64,000 nucleotides of DNA from Thiofilum sp. GTDB taxonomy: Bacteria; Pseudomonadota; Gammaproteobacteria; Thiotrichales; Thiotrichaceae. Both the position numbers and the translations under genes were made by a program. Location: positions 1,302,001 through 1,366,000 of the forward strand of contig NZ_JADJTF010000001.1 in NCBI RefSeq assembly GCF_016711335.1. Direction: 5' to 3'. Every line of letters begins with the position of its first letter. Within the stretch, counting starts at the first letter, position 1. The notes below the pieces were generated by a model, which did no database searches, was not told the DNA's origin, and worked only from the letters and a program-made list of their open reading frames with translations. This document shows positions 8,833-16,494 of this stretch, in pieces.

Positions 8833-10190
8833 GTACCATGACTCCGCGCGAGATTGTGCAGGAATTAGATAAACACGTCATTGGTCAACACAAAGCCAAA
8901 CGCTCAGTGGCCATTGCGCTACGTAATCGTTGGCGGCGTCAACAGCTTGACAATACCCTGCGCCATGAAGTGACCCCGAAAAATATTCTCATGATTGGTC
9001 CTACGGGTGTGGGTAAGACCGAAATCGCTCGCCGTTTAGCTCGTCTAGCTAATGCGCCCTTTATTAAAGTAGAAGCTACCAAATTTACCGAAGTGGGCTA
9101 TGTCGGTAAGGAGGTCGATAGCATTATTCGTGATCTGGCGGATGTCGCGGTCAAAATGATGCGTGAACAAGAAGTAGCTAAGGTACGTTATCGCGCTGAA
9201 GAGGCGGCAGAAGAGCGTATTTTAGATATTTTATTACCACCTGCTCGTAAAGATAGCAGCAATAATGACTGGTTAGGTTTAAATGATGAAACCGCCAAAC
9301 CCACCGCTGAAGAAAGCACTGCTCGGCAAAAATTCCGTAAAAAATTACGTGAAGGCGAATTAAACGATAAAGAAATTGAGCTAGAGGTCGCAGTTGCTGG
9401 AGCCTCGGTGGAGATTATGACCCCTCCGGGCATGGAGGAAATGGCGAGTCAATTAAGTGGCCTATTCCAAAATTTAGGCTCGCAACGTAAACGTAAGCGC
9501 AAAATGCGTATTAAAGACGCGCTGAAACAGCTTGCCGATGAAGAAGCACATAAAATGGTGAATGAAGAAGAGCTCAAGCAACGTGCGGTGCAAGCGGTAG
9601 AACAAAATGGCATTGTGTTCTTAGACGAAATTGACAAAATTGCGCGTGGTGAAGGTAAGGTGAGTGGTGCGGATGTATCGCGTGAAGGGGTACAACGTGA
9701 CTTATTACCTTTGATCGAAGGCTGTACGGTCAATACTAAATACGGCATGATCAAAACCGATCATATTTTATTTATCACCTCCGGCGCGTTCCATGTGGCT
9801 AAGCCCTCGGATCTGATTCCAGAGCTGCAAGGTCGTTTGCCGATTCGGGTGGAAATGACCGCGCTAAGTGCCGATGATTTTGAAAAGATTTTAACTGAGC
9901 CAAAAGCATCCTTGACTGAGCAATATATTGGTCTGCTCAAAACGGAAGGGGTGGATTTAAGTTTTACTAAAGACGCTATCCGTCGTATTGCTGAAATTGC
10001 CTTTGAGGTGAATGAGCGTACTGAAAATATTGGCGCACGACGTTTGCATACAGTCATGGAGCGTTTATTGGAAAATCTATTATTCGATGCGCCCGATTGT
10101 GCAAGTACTTTTGAAGTGACGGCGGCGGATGTAGGTAAGGCATTAGATGAGTTGGTACAGGATGAGGATTTGAGTCGGTATATTCTGTAG
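8829..10190 (+). CDS. hslU: HslU (ClpY) unfoldase ATPase subunit
   Basis: A 453-residue AAA+ ATPase that unfolds substrates and feeds them into HslV. Walker A is GPTGVGKT at residues 57-64, the pore loop is GYVG within FTEVGYVGKEVD, and Walker B is GIVFLDEIDKIA. The inserted I-domain spans roughly residues 110-245, and the arginine-bearing RTENIGARRLHTVMER segment lies in the C-terminal domain. Length is close to the E. coli protein (443). The C-terminal SRYIL resembles the tail that docks into HslV. It is translationally coupled to hslV and followed by a strong terminator. Confidence 0.97.
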   Translation: MSTMTPREIVQELDKHVIGQHKAKRSVAIALRNRWRRQQLDNTLRHEVTPKNILMIGPTGVGKTEIARRLARLANAPFIKVEATKFTEVGYVGKEVDSIIRDLADVAVKMMREQEVAKVRYRAEEAAEERILDILLPPARKDSSNNDWLGLNDETAKPTAEESTARQKFRKKLREGELNDKEIELEVAVAGASVEIMTPPGMEEMASQLSGLFQNLGSQRKRKRKMRIKDALKQLADEEAHKMVNEEELKQRAVQAVEQNGIVFLDEIDKIARGEGKVSGADVSREGVQRDLLPLIEGCTVNTKYGMIKTDHILFITSGAFHVAKPSDLIPELQGRLPIRVEMTALSADDFEKILTEPKASLTEQYIGLLKTEGVDLSFTKDAIRRIAEIAFEVNERTENIGARRLHTVMERLLENLLFDAPDCASTFEVTAADVGKALDELVQDEDLSRYIL

Positions 10191-10225
10191 TGCGTTTTGA
10201 TGCTAAGTCGTATTGTTAAAAACCG

Positions 10226-10259
10226 GAGGCTATTTTTTGAAATAGCCTCTAGTTTTTTT
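10226..10259 (+). terminator. Rho-independent terminator after hslU
   Basis: A perfect 10-bp stem, GAGGCTATTT at 10226-10235 with AAATAGCCTC at 10240-10249, has a four-base loop and is followed by a T-rich run to 10259. It lies 35 bases after the hslU stop. Confidence 0.85.
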
Positions 10260-10321
10260 AAGCGGGTAAATAGATATTGTTCACTAGCCAGATCAATTTA
10301 AATACCCTTAGTGCGATAACC

Positions 10322-11152
10322 TCATAATTGATTCAAGGGAGCATTTTGTAATAGCACTTGACCCATATAACGTGCACCCGCTTGAGTTAAATGACCTCCA
10401 TCAAAACTAATCAAGCGTGCTTGTGGCGTAAAGAGTGGACACTCCGTATCACTTTTACAAAGTAAGGCTTGTACATCAACCAAACTCCCTTTAGGCACAA
10501 CTCGACGTAGAGTCGTGGTGATTTCCTGCTGAGTCCCTTCAACTGGATTGCGCAATAATTTGAGTTCGGATTCAGACATAGTTAAATAGTGTCTTAAATT
10601 CAGTTTTCCAAAACTTTTGCGACCTACTACCAATAGCTTTTGTGGCGCTTGGATATTTAGATTTTGTATAGTAGTTTGAAGACGCTGTACCGACCATAAT
10701 TTCCAATTAGCCGCTAAAATAACTACATCGGCTTGCTTAATCTGCGCTAAGGCAGCAGCTAAGGTGTCAGATTGTTGGCAGTTAGGCACATGTTTTTTGT
10801 CAATTAAACGACTAATATCTTCAGTACCCAAATAAACCCCACATATAGCAGGAATACGCCGCGTGCTAATTTGATAACGTTGATCCATATTATTTTCTAC
10901 CAATGCATTATAGAAATCCTGAGCATGGCTATCACCAATAACCAACATTTTTTTGCGCGGATTTGCCATATCAAACGGTTTATTTAATTGAGCTAGAAAA
11001 CCTTGACGCAGGTATTCACCACTTTGGGTAGGATTAGAAGCCATCATAATATCGTTACGAGCGTTAGAGGCTTGTGCAACACTTAAACTAATTAATGTCA
11101 TTAATACTAAAAGTATTAGTCTTATTAACGAAGCAATGAATTTTGGTAGCAT
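10322..11152 (-). CDS. Exported SGNH-hydrolase-like protein
   Basis: A 276-residue protein. The ATG at 11152 is preferred over a GTG one codon earlier because GGGAG is six bases upstream of it. Residues 5-25 are a signal sequence with likely cleavage after Ala-Gln-Ala (residue 28). The catalytic SGNH block I is VIGDSHAQDF with Ser75, and block V is DGGHLTQAG with Asp251 and His254. This resembles the SGNH domain found fused to membrane acyltransferases of the OafA type, but here it stands alone with no acyltransferase neighbour. It probably adds or removes O-acyl groups on an envelope glycan; the substrate is unknown. Confidence 0.75.
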   Translation of the reverse strand: MLPKFIASLIRLILLVLMTLISLSVAQASNARNDIMMASNPTQSGEYLRQGFLAQLNKPFDMANPRKKMLVIGDSHAQDFYNALVENNMDQRYQISTRRIPAICGVYLGTEDISRLIDKKHVPNCQQSDTLAAALAQIKQADVVILAANWKLWSVQRLQTTIQNLNIQAPQKLLVVGRKSFGKLNLRHYLTMSESELKLLRNPVEGTQQEITTTLRRVVPKGSLVDVQALLCKSDTECPLFTPQARLISFDGGHLTQAGARYMGQVLLQNAPLNQL

Positions 11153-11305
11153 CACGTACTCCCTAGAGCTTTAGAGATTTACTCAACTATTAGAGGTGCA
11201 AGTGCGCAAAATGTTGCAAAGATTTTCCCATTCAGTATTTACTAAGTAGTCATGCAAAAGTTACCGAGCATTCCTTATCAAATAGGAGTGGTTGCAGCTA
11301 GAGGT

Positions 11306-12742
11306 CTACAAAGCTACCAAGTGTAGCGGATTCAACATCTTAAACACCAACTGCCCTAAATATTCCAATACTTGCTCTAAATAGGGCGTCCACGGATGCG
11401 CACAATTCAGGCGAATGAAATTCTGATATTTTTGTGAGGCAGAGAAAATTTGTCCGGGCACAATACTAATTTTAGCTTGTAGCGCTTGTTGGCATAGCAC
11501 TAGCGCATCAACCTTAGGATCGAGTTCAACCCATAACACAAACCCACCTTTAGGTTGAGTCACGCGGGTATTGGGTGGGAAGTATTTGCTAATCGCATGG
11601 GTAAATAAGCTGACTTGGCGCTGATAAGTGCTTTGCGCTTGGCGTAGATAGCGCTCATAGCCACTTTGCTCTAAATAATGCGCCACTGCCAATTGTTGTA
11701 AAGTCGGTGTAGCTAAATTGGCAATGTATTTTAAGTATTCGACTTGCTGAAAATAAGCGCCTGCCACCATCCAACCTAAGCGTAATCCGGGGGAAATGGT
11801 TTTAGAAAACGAGGAGCAATAAATCACTTTGCCCAAGGGGTCGAAACTATGCAAACTGCGCGGACGCTCACCACTAAAGCCCAAATCACCGTAAATATCA
11901 TCCTCAATTAACACCAGATTATGCCGATGAGCCAGTTGCACCAGTTGACGCTTTTTCTCATCAGCGAGTAAGCAGCCTAATGGATTACTAAAGTTTGGAA
12001 TAATCACGCAAGCTTTAACATTCCATTGTTCCACTGCCAAGGTGAGCGCTGGAATACTAATGCCTTCTTGGGGATCGGTGGGAATTTCGAGCGCTTTCAT
12101 ACCCAATGCATCAATGACTTGTAATAGCCCATAAAAAGTGGGTGATTCAATAGCGATGGTATCGCCCGGCTGAGCCACCGCGCGTAGTGCTAGAGTGATA
12201 GCCTCTTGGCAGCCATTAGTGATCAGAATTTCACTCGCCTCTACGCTACTGCCATATAGATACATGCGTTTAGCAATTTGATGCTGCAATTCTGGCAAGC
12301 CGGGCGGAAAAATATAATTCGCGGCACGGCGCGAGTGTTGGCGCACCACATAACTCAGACTACGTTGATAGGCGGCTAAGGGTAAAAAACTTGCATCAGG
12401 TACGGCAGCGCCTAAATGTGCAATGGCGTCATGATTAGCGGCTTGGGCTAATTGCAATACCAAATCCTGTCCCGTTACCACAATAGGTTTGAGTTCAGGG
12501 CGTGAGGGATGGGGTGTTTTTAGCCTTAAAGGGACTTGATGGCTCACGTAATAGCCCGAACGCGGACGTGCCTCTAATAAGCCGCTGTTTTCTAATTGGC
12601 GTTGGGCTTGCACAATAGTGGATATGCTCACGCCAAATTGAGTGCTTAAATGGCGCACACCGGGGAGACGCATGCCGGGGTGATAGATTCCCTTATGAAT
12701 GCGTTGAGTAAGTTGATGAGCAATATCATGATAGAGCGTCAT
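11306..12742 (-). CDS. MocR-family GntR/aminotransferase regulator
   Basis: A 478-residue fusion. Residues 1-70 form a GntR-type winged helix (MRLPGVRHLSTQFGVSISTI), and the rest is a fold-type I aminotransferase domain with the PLP lysine in SSFSKTISPGLR and the aspartate motif in LIEDDIYGDLGF. This is the MocR architecture (PdxR, GabR, TauR, YdcR), in which PLP or an amino-acid adduct controls DNA binding. It is divergently transcribed from a class IV aminotransferase, and repeated CTGTACTG half-sites lie between them, so autoregulation plus control of that gene is likely. The effector is unknown. Confidence 0.9.
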   Translation of the reverse strand: MTLYHDIAHQLTQRIHKGIYHPGMRLPGVRHLSTQFGVSISTIVQAQRQLENSGLLEARPRSGYYVSHQVPLRLKTPHPSRPELKPIVVTGQDLVLQLAQAANHDAIAHLGAAVPDASFLPLAAYQRSLSYVVRQHSRRAANYIFPPGLPELQHQIAKRMYLYGSSVEASEILITNGCQEAITLALRAVAQPGDTIAIESPTFYGLLQVIDALGMKALEIPTDPQEGISIPALTLAVEQWNVKACVIIPNFSNPLGCLLADEKKRQLVQLAHRHNLVLIEDDIYGDLGFSGERPRSLHSFDPLGKVIYCSSFSKTISPGLRLGWMVAGAYFQQVEYLKYIANLATPTLQQLAVAHYLEQSGYERYLRQAQSTYQRQVSLFTHAISKYFPPNTRVTQPKGGFVLWVELDPKVDALVLCQQALQAKISIVPGQIFSASQKYQNFIRLNCAHPWTPYLEQVLEYLGQLVFKMLNPLHLVAL

Positions 12743-12768
12743 AGCAATACAGTTTCTCGTTATTAGAG

Positions 12769-12834
12769 TCAGTACAGGTACAGTAGCAGCTAAGCTGTAC
12801 TGAGGAAATATACATTACTCTGAATCTGTACTGG
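12769..12834. promoter_or_regulatory. Likely MocR operator (repeated CTGTACTG half-sites)
   Basis: TCAGTACAG at 12769-12777 and CTGTACTGA at 12795-12803 form a perfect 9-bp inverted repeat with a 17-base spacer. A third half-site, CTGTACTGG at 12826-12834, repeats the second one 31 bases later (about three helical turns), and a partial GGTACAG overlaps the first. The sites start 27 bases before the MocR gene and lie within its divergent intergenic region. Combined direct and inverted repeats are typical of MocR operators. Confidence 0.65.
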
Positions 12835-12921
12835 TAGAGGATTACTGGTAAGATAGGATTTATGAGTAGCACGGGCTGTTAAGCAGTCGATGTTTAATTT
12901 AGTAATAGGTTTGAAAGCATA

Positions 12922-13794
12922 ATGAGTGACATAGCACAGTGTTGGATCAATGGCGAGGTCATACCCGCACAACAAGCGAGCGTTTCCGTTTTTGATCATG
13001 GCTTTTTATACGGAGATGGTATTTTTGAAGGCATTCGTTTTTACAATAAGCGCGTGTTTCGCTTACCGCTACATATGGCTCGCCTTAAGCGTTCAGCGCG
13101 TGCTTTACAGTTAGATATTCCTCTGGATGATGCAGCTTTTGAGGCGGCAATCTATGCCACTATTAATGCTTTCTCCTTAGCCGATGGCTATTTACGGGTA
13201 TTGGTAACGCGGGGGGTAGGAGCATTAGGCATTAATCCCGCCAATTGTGCTAAGCCAGCGGTCATTATTATTGCTGATAAATTAGTAATGGTCGGGGATG
13301 AAGAACGCAATCGCGGTATTCGTGCGATTATTGCCGCCACGCGCCGTATGACTCCAGACCGCCTCGATCCGCGTATTAAAAGCCTCAATTACCTCAATGC
13401 GATTCAAGCCAAAATGGAGGCTAATTACGCAGGCGTAGAAGAAGCGATTTTATTAAATGAGCGCGGTTTTGTGACCGAAGGCTCAGCCATGAATATCTTT
13501 GTGGTGCGTGAGGGGGTAATTCATACTCCCCCTGCTACCGAGGGCGCACTACAGGGGGTTACGCGCGGAACAGTATTAGAAGTAGCTAAGGAGTTAGGTA
13601 TTCCCGCGTTTGAAACAGTACTCACTTCATATGATTTATTCACAGCCGATGAGTGCTTTTTCACGGGTACGGGAGCCAAACTCATCCCCATCCGTGAAAT
13701 TGATGGACGTAAAATGGCGACCTGTCCGGGTGATATTTATCTAAAACTATTGGCAGGCTTCAATGCTTTGGTAGCGCGTGAAACCGCAGGCTGA
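12922..13794 (+). CDS. ilvE: Branched-chain amino acid aminotransferase (class IV)
   Basis: A 290-residue fold-type IV aminotransferase, of the short IlvE form. Key regions are SVFDHGFLYGDGIFEGIR near the N-terminus, the PLP lysine in RIKSLNYLNAI, and EGSAMNIFVV plus FFTGTGAKLIPI for cofactor phosphate binding. It transfers the amino group between glutamate and the keto acids of leucine, isoleucine and valine; D-amino acid transaminase or aminodeoxychorismate lyase are related alternatives, but length and motifs favour IlvE. It is divergent from the MocR regulator and has its own promoter region. Confidence 0.85.
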   Translation: MSDIAQCWINGEVIPAQQASVSVFDHGFLYGDGIFEGIRFYNKRVFRLPLHMARLKRSARALQLDIPLDDAAFEAAIYATINAFSLADGYLRVLVTRGVGALGINPANCAKPAVIIIADKLVMVGDEERNRGIRAIIAATRRMTPDRLDPRIKSLNYLNAIQAKMEANYAGVEEAILLNERGFVTEGSAMNIFVVREGVIHTPPATEGALQGVTRGTVLEVAKELGIPAFETVLTSYDLFTADECFFTGTGAKLIPIREIDGRKMATCPGDIYLKLLAGFNALVARETAG

Positions 13795-13816
13795 TTGATT
13801 TTTAGAAATGAATAGG

Positions 13817-13841
13817 GGAGTACCCATGAGTTGAGTACTCC
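13817..13841. terminator. Hairpin between ilvE and a convergent gene
   Basis: GGAGTAC at 13817-13823 pairs with GTACTCC at 13835-13841 across an 11-base loop; a short T-rich stretch follows. It sits between two convergent genes, where a shared terminator is expected, but the T-run is weak. Confidence 0.45.
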
Positions 13842-13854
13842 TTTCTCGCTTGGG

Positions 13855-14208
13855 CTAGCTCACGTAAGACTGAATCTGTTTCCAATCTTTTTTATCACCT
13901 TGGATGGTAAATTCTTCGCCAGATTTGGTTCTGACCTTGATCTTGAACTGTAATTCTTTGCCGAATAGATATAAGGGAATAGCCACAATTAGCCCCACAA
14001 TCGTAATGGCTAATACCAGCATAATCAAATAGTTAAAGAATGAGTGAGATTCGGTCTTTTCAATTAATTGCATCGAGCGCATATCATCCATGAGCTTAAA
14101 CCCACGCTCGGTGAGTAATCGCGCTCGAATTTCTAATACTGCTCCGTGTGCTCGTGAGGTAATAATGACAGCTTGGCTGCCTTTAAAATTTCCATCAATA
14201 ACTTTCAT
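13855..14208 (-). CDS. Small membrane protein of unknown function
   Basis: A 117-residue protein I do not recognise. Residues 1-55 are soluble and mixed in character; residues 58-85 form one strong hydrophobic segment (FFNYLIMLVLAITIVGLIVA and on); the last ~30 residues are a charged tail of alternating strands ending in a KKDWKQIQSYV segment. The overall pattern suggests an inner-membrane protein with small domains on each side. It is convergent with ilvE and divergent from the ParDE pair, and nothing nearby indicates its role. Confidence 0.6.
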   Translation of the reverse strand: MKVIDGNFKGSQAVIITSRAHGAVLEIRARLLTERGFKLMDDMRSMQLIEKTESHSFFNYLIMLVLAITIVGLIVAIPLYLFGKELQFKIKVRTKSGEEFTIQGDKKDWKQIQSYVS

Positions 14209-14338
14209 GTGCTGTCCGTTGTGAATAGCGAATAAAGCTCAGTATAAAGGGTTGTGTAGGGGTAGCGTACTAAATTAATTTGACAATCTTTGCCAATACA
14301 TCATACTTAAACTGTATTCATTAGTAGGATAAAGTAGT

Positions 14339-14581
14339 ATGGCAACTATGAATATTTCTTTGCCGGATAGCTTAAAGTTGTTTGTACAAGAGCGTATTGA
14401 GCATTCGGATTTTAGTAATCCTAGTGATTACATTCGTGCCTTGATTCGCGCAGATAAAGAGCGTTATTTAGAACAACAATTAGAGCAAGCTCTGTTACAA
14501 GGAATTAACTCTGGACAATCCAAGCCAATTAATGAGCAGTTTTGGCAACGTTTGGAGGCTAAGGCTCAAGGAGGCTCATAA
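14339..14581 (+). CDS. ParD-like antitoxin
   Basis: An 80-residue ribbon-helix-helix protein: MATMNISLPDSL begins the DNA-binding strand, followed by helices with the NPSDYIRALIRAD pattern typical of ParD/CC2985-type antitoxins. The acidic C-terminal part should wrap the toxin. AGGA upstream supports the start at 14339, with ATG 14348 as an alternative. The toxin gene begins immediately after its stop codon. Such pairs repress their own promoter. Confidence 0.88.
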   Translation: MATMNISLPDSLKLFVQERIEHSDFSNPSDYIRALIRADKERYLEQQLEQALLQGINSGQSKPINEQFWQRLEAKAQGGS

Positions 14582-14908
14582 GTGTTAAACTTATTGATTA
14601 CTCCACAAGCAGAGCTGGATATAGATGCAGTAATCACCTACTTGTTGGAAGTCAATCCTAAGGCGGCTACTCAGTTTGTAGGGGAGTTAAGAGCCACCTT
14701 TGAATTATTGGCTGACAATCCACAATTAGGTACAAAGCGTCACTATCGCAATAAAGCTTTAGCCAATATTCGTATGTTTCCGGTGAAAAAGTACCAAACC
14801 TATTTAGTTTTTTACTTGAGCAGTGATGTAACACTAGAGATTATTCGTGTACTACATGGACGACGAGATTTAGAAGGGCTACTTAACGATGCTGATGATA
14901 GTCATTAA
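14582..14908 (+). CDS. ParE/RelE-family toxin
   Basis: A 108-residue protein starting at GTG 14582, directly after the antitoxin stop, with GGAGG at the end of the antitoxin gene as ribosome site. It has the ParE pattern: an N-terminal strand ending LITPQAELDID, two helices, then FPVKKYQTYLVFY and EIIRVLHGRRDLEGLL. Family members poison DNA gyrase (ParE) or cleave mRNA at the ribosome (RelE); the ParD partner points to ParE. Confidence 0.88.
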   Translation: MLNLLITPQAELDIDAVITYLLEVNPKAATQFVGELRATFELLADNPQLGTKRHYRNKALANIRMFPVKKYQTYLVFYLSSDVTLEIIRVLHGRRDLEGLLNDADDSH

Positions 14909-14980
14909 ATTTCAGTAGGTATTTTGCTAAAACCCGTCTTAAAATTCAAAGATTCTTTAGTGTCATAACAAGGATTGATT

Positions 14981-15571
14981 ATGCTTCAGTTTCAGCGCTT
15001 CAGTTTAGTATTACTAACTTTGATGTTACCTTCACTAGCTTTAGCTCATTCAGGGGCAGGTGATGGCTCTGGTTTTGTATCGGGTTTCTTGCATCCTTTG
15101 GGCGGACTTGATCATGTGGCTGCTATGGTTGCGGTAGGTATCTTAGGGGCATTTATGGGAAAACCCGCAATTTGGGTCCTACCGATAACTTTCCCGATTG
15201 TGATGGCGTTTGGGGGCGTATTAGGGGTATTAGGGGTTCCCGTGCCCGGTATTGAAATCGGTATCGCGGTGTCCTCTATTGTATTGGGCATTATGATTAT
15301 TATGGGCACTAAGCCGCCTCTACCTATTGCTATTACCATTGTAGCCGCTTTTGCTATTTTTCACGGCTATGCTCACGGTGCTGAGCTACCCCAAGCGGCT
15401 AATCCGCTGGCGTATAGTGCAGGCTTTGTGATTTCAACAGGCTTATTGCATTTAGCAGGTATTGCCTTTGGTGAACTCATCCGTATGCCACATGGGGTCA
15501 AAATTGTGCGTGCTGCGGGGGGTATTATTGCGCTAGCAGGTGGCTACTTTTTAATGAATGTGTTTGCCTAA
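14981..15571 (+). CDS. HupE/UreJ-family nickel/cobalt permease
   Basis: A 196-residue membrane protein. The ATG at 14981 is preferred over the TTG at 14975 because AAGGA sits six bases before it. A cleavable signal ending LALA precedes His-Ser-Gly, which would become the mature N-terminus. The metal motif HPLGGLDH and the later HGYAHGAELP are both present, along with about six membrane helices. The family supplies nickel or cobalt to hydrogenase or urease. No hydrogenase, urease or cobalamin gene lies in this window, and no metal riboswitch is evident upstream. Confidence 0.88.
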   Translation: MLQFQRFSLVLLTLMLPSLALAHSGAGDGSGFVSGFLHPLGGLDHVAAMVAVGILGAFMGKPAIWVLPITFPIVMAFGGVLGVLGVPVPGIEIGIAVSSIVLGIMIIMGTKPPLPIAITIVAAFAIFHGYAHGAELPQAANPLAYSAGFVISTGLLHLAGIAFGELIRMPHGVKIVRAAGGIIALAGGYFLMNVFA

Positions 15572-15603
15572 CCTAAAATGCTGGTGAAAGTCTAAGAGAT
15601 ATT

Positions 15604-15631
15604 AAGAGTAGCTACCTTAGGGGCTACTCTT
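15604..15631 (+). terminator. Hairpin after hupE
   Basis: AAGAGTAGC at 15604-15612 pairs perfectly with GCTACTCTT at 15623-15631 across a 10-base loop. It lies just after the hupE stop and before a convergent gene. The following T-run is poor, so termination strength is uncertain. Confidence 0.5.
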
Positions 15632-15677
15632 ATAGAGCTAAGCCTATGCTATATAGGCTCTAAAAATGAATGTCTCA

Positions 15678-16280
15678 TCAGCTATTGGGGTAAGACACAC
15701 CTATCACATCTGCATATTGGATCTTAGGGCTATTAGCCATGTATTGAGCGATTTTATCCATAGTGTTTTGATCCAGTGTTTGTCCTATACCCTTGATTTG
15801 AATAATTTTCCAACCATCTTCAGCATCCCTCAAAAAGGAAGACTCTACATTGAGTTCCTGAGCGAGCTTTTGCAGCTCTGCCTCCATATCATCCGTTAAG
15901 CCTCTTTGATCGAGGCTGCTATTTTCAAATTTTATTAAAATTTGTTGCTGAGAAAGCTGATATTCCTCATGTGTTATGGGTTGTTCAGCGTACTTGCCCT
16001 GCATAGCTATTTGCTCAGGTGTTAATACCTCTAGCTGAGTTTTTTGTGGAGTTGGAGGAGCTAGGGGTGGAACATTATAAGCTTGTGATAGGCTGAGTAG
16101 TTGTTTAATAAGATTATAGAGTAATGAGCTAGTATCACGGTTATTCCATAACGGATTACGAGCAAACGGGTGAGCTAATAACGTCTTGTTCTGAGCGGAT
16201 GCTAAGTTACTAGGATCAGCAAGTGTTCTAGCTCTACTTTTCATTGGATAGGACACAAGGCTTAAGGGGGAAATCATCAT
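15678..16280 (-). CDS. Hypothetical protein
   Basis: A 200-residue protein not assigned to any family. AAAGGG just upstream supports the start. Residues 1-70 are polar and Ser/Asn-rich without a signal peptide, residues 71-85 form a short proline-rich stretch, and residues 90-200 look like a compact alpha/beta domain with an EEYQLSQQQILIKF segment and a long acidic helix around DDMEAELQKLAQEL. It is convergent with hupE and divergent from comM. Codon use looks native. Function is unknown. Confidence 0.55.
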   Translation of the reverse strand: MMISPLSLVSYPMKSRARTLADPSNLASAQNKTLLAHPFARNPLWNNRDTSSLLYNLIKQLLSLSQAYNVPPLAPPTPQKTQLEVLTPEQIAMQGKYAEQPITHEEYQLSQQQILIKFENSSLDQRGLTDDMEAELQKLAQELNVESSFLRDAEDGWKIIQIKGIGQTLDQNTMDKIAQYMANSPKIQYADVIGVSYPNS

Positions 16281-16494
16281 AAAACCCTTTAGGTTGTTAC
16301 TTTATTAATTTTTAGTTTTTATCATAGGATAATGACTATTAAAAATGTGTAACAGGTAGAGGAGAAAAGATAAAAGGCTAAGATAGTAACTAAGGAATTG
16401 ATTAGCCCATTTGTCCCCTCTCTTTTGCCTCAGCTTCAACCTTTCCGCCAAAATGCTTAGTACTTCACCTCAATAATAGAAAAGTACTAAGCCT

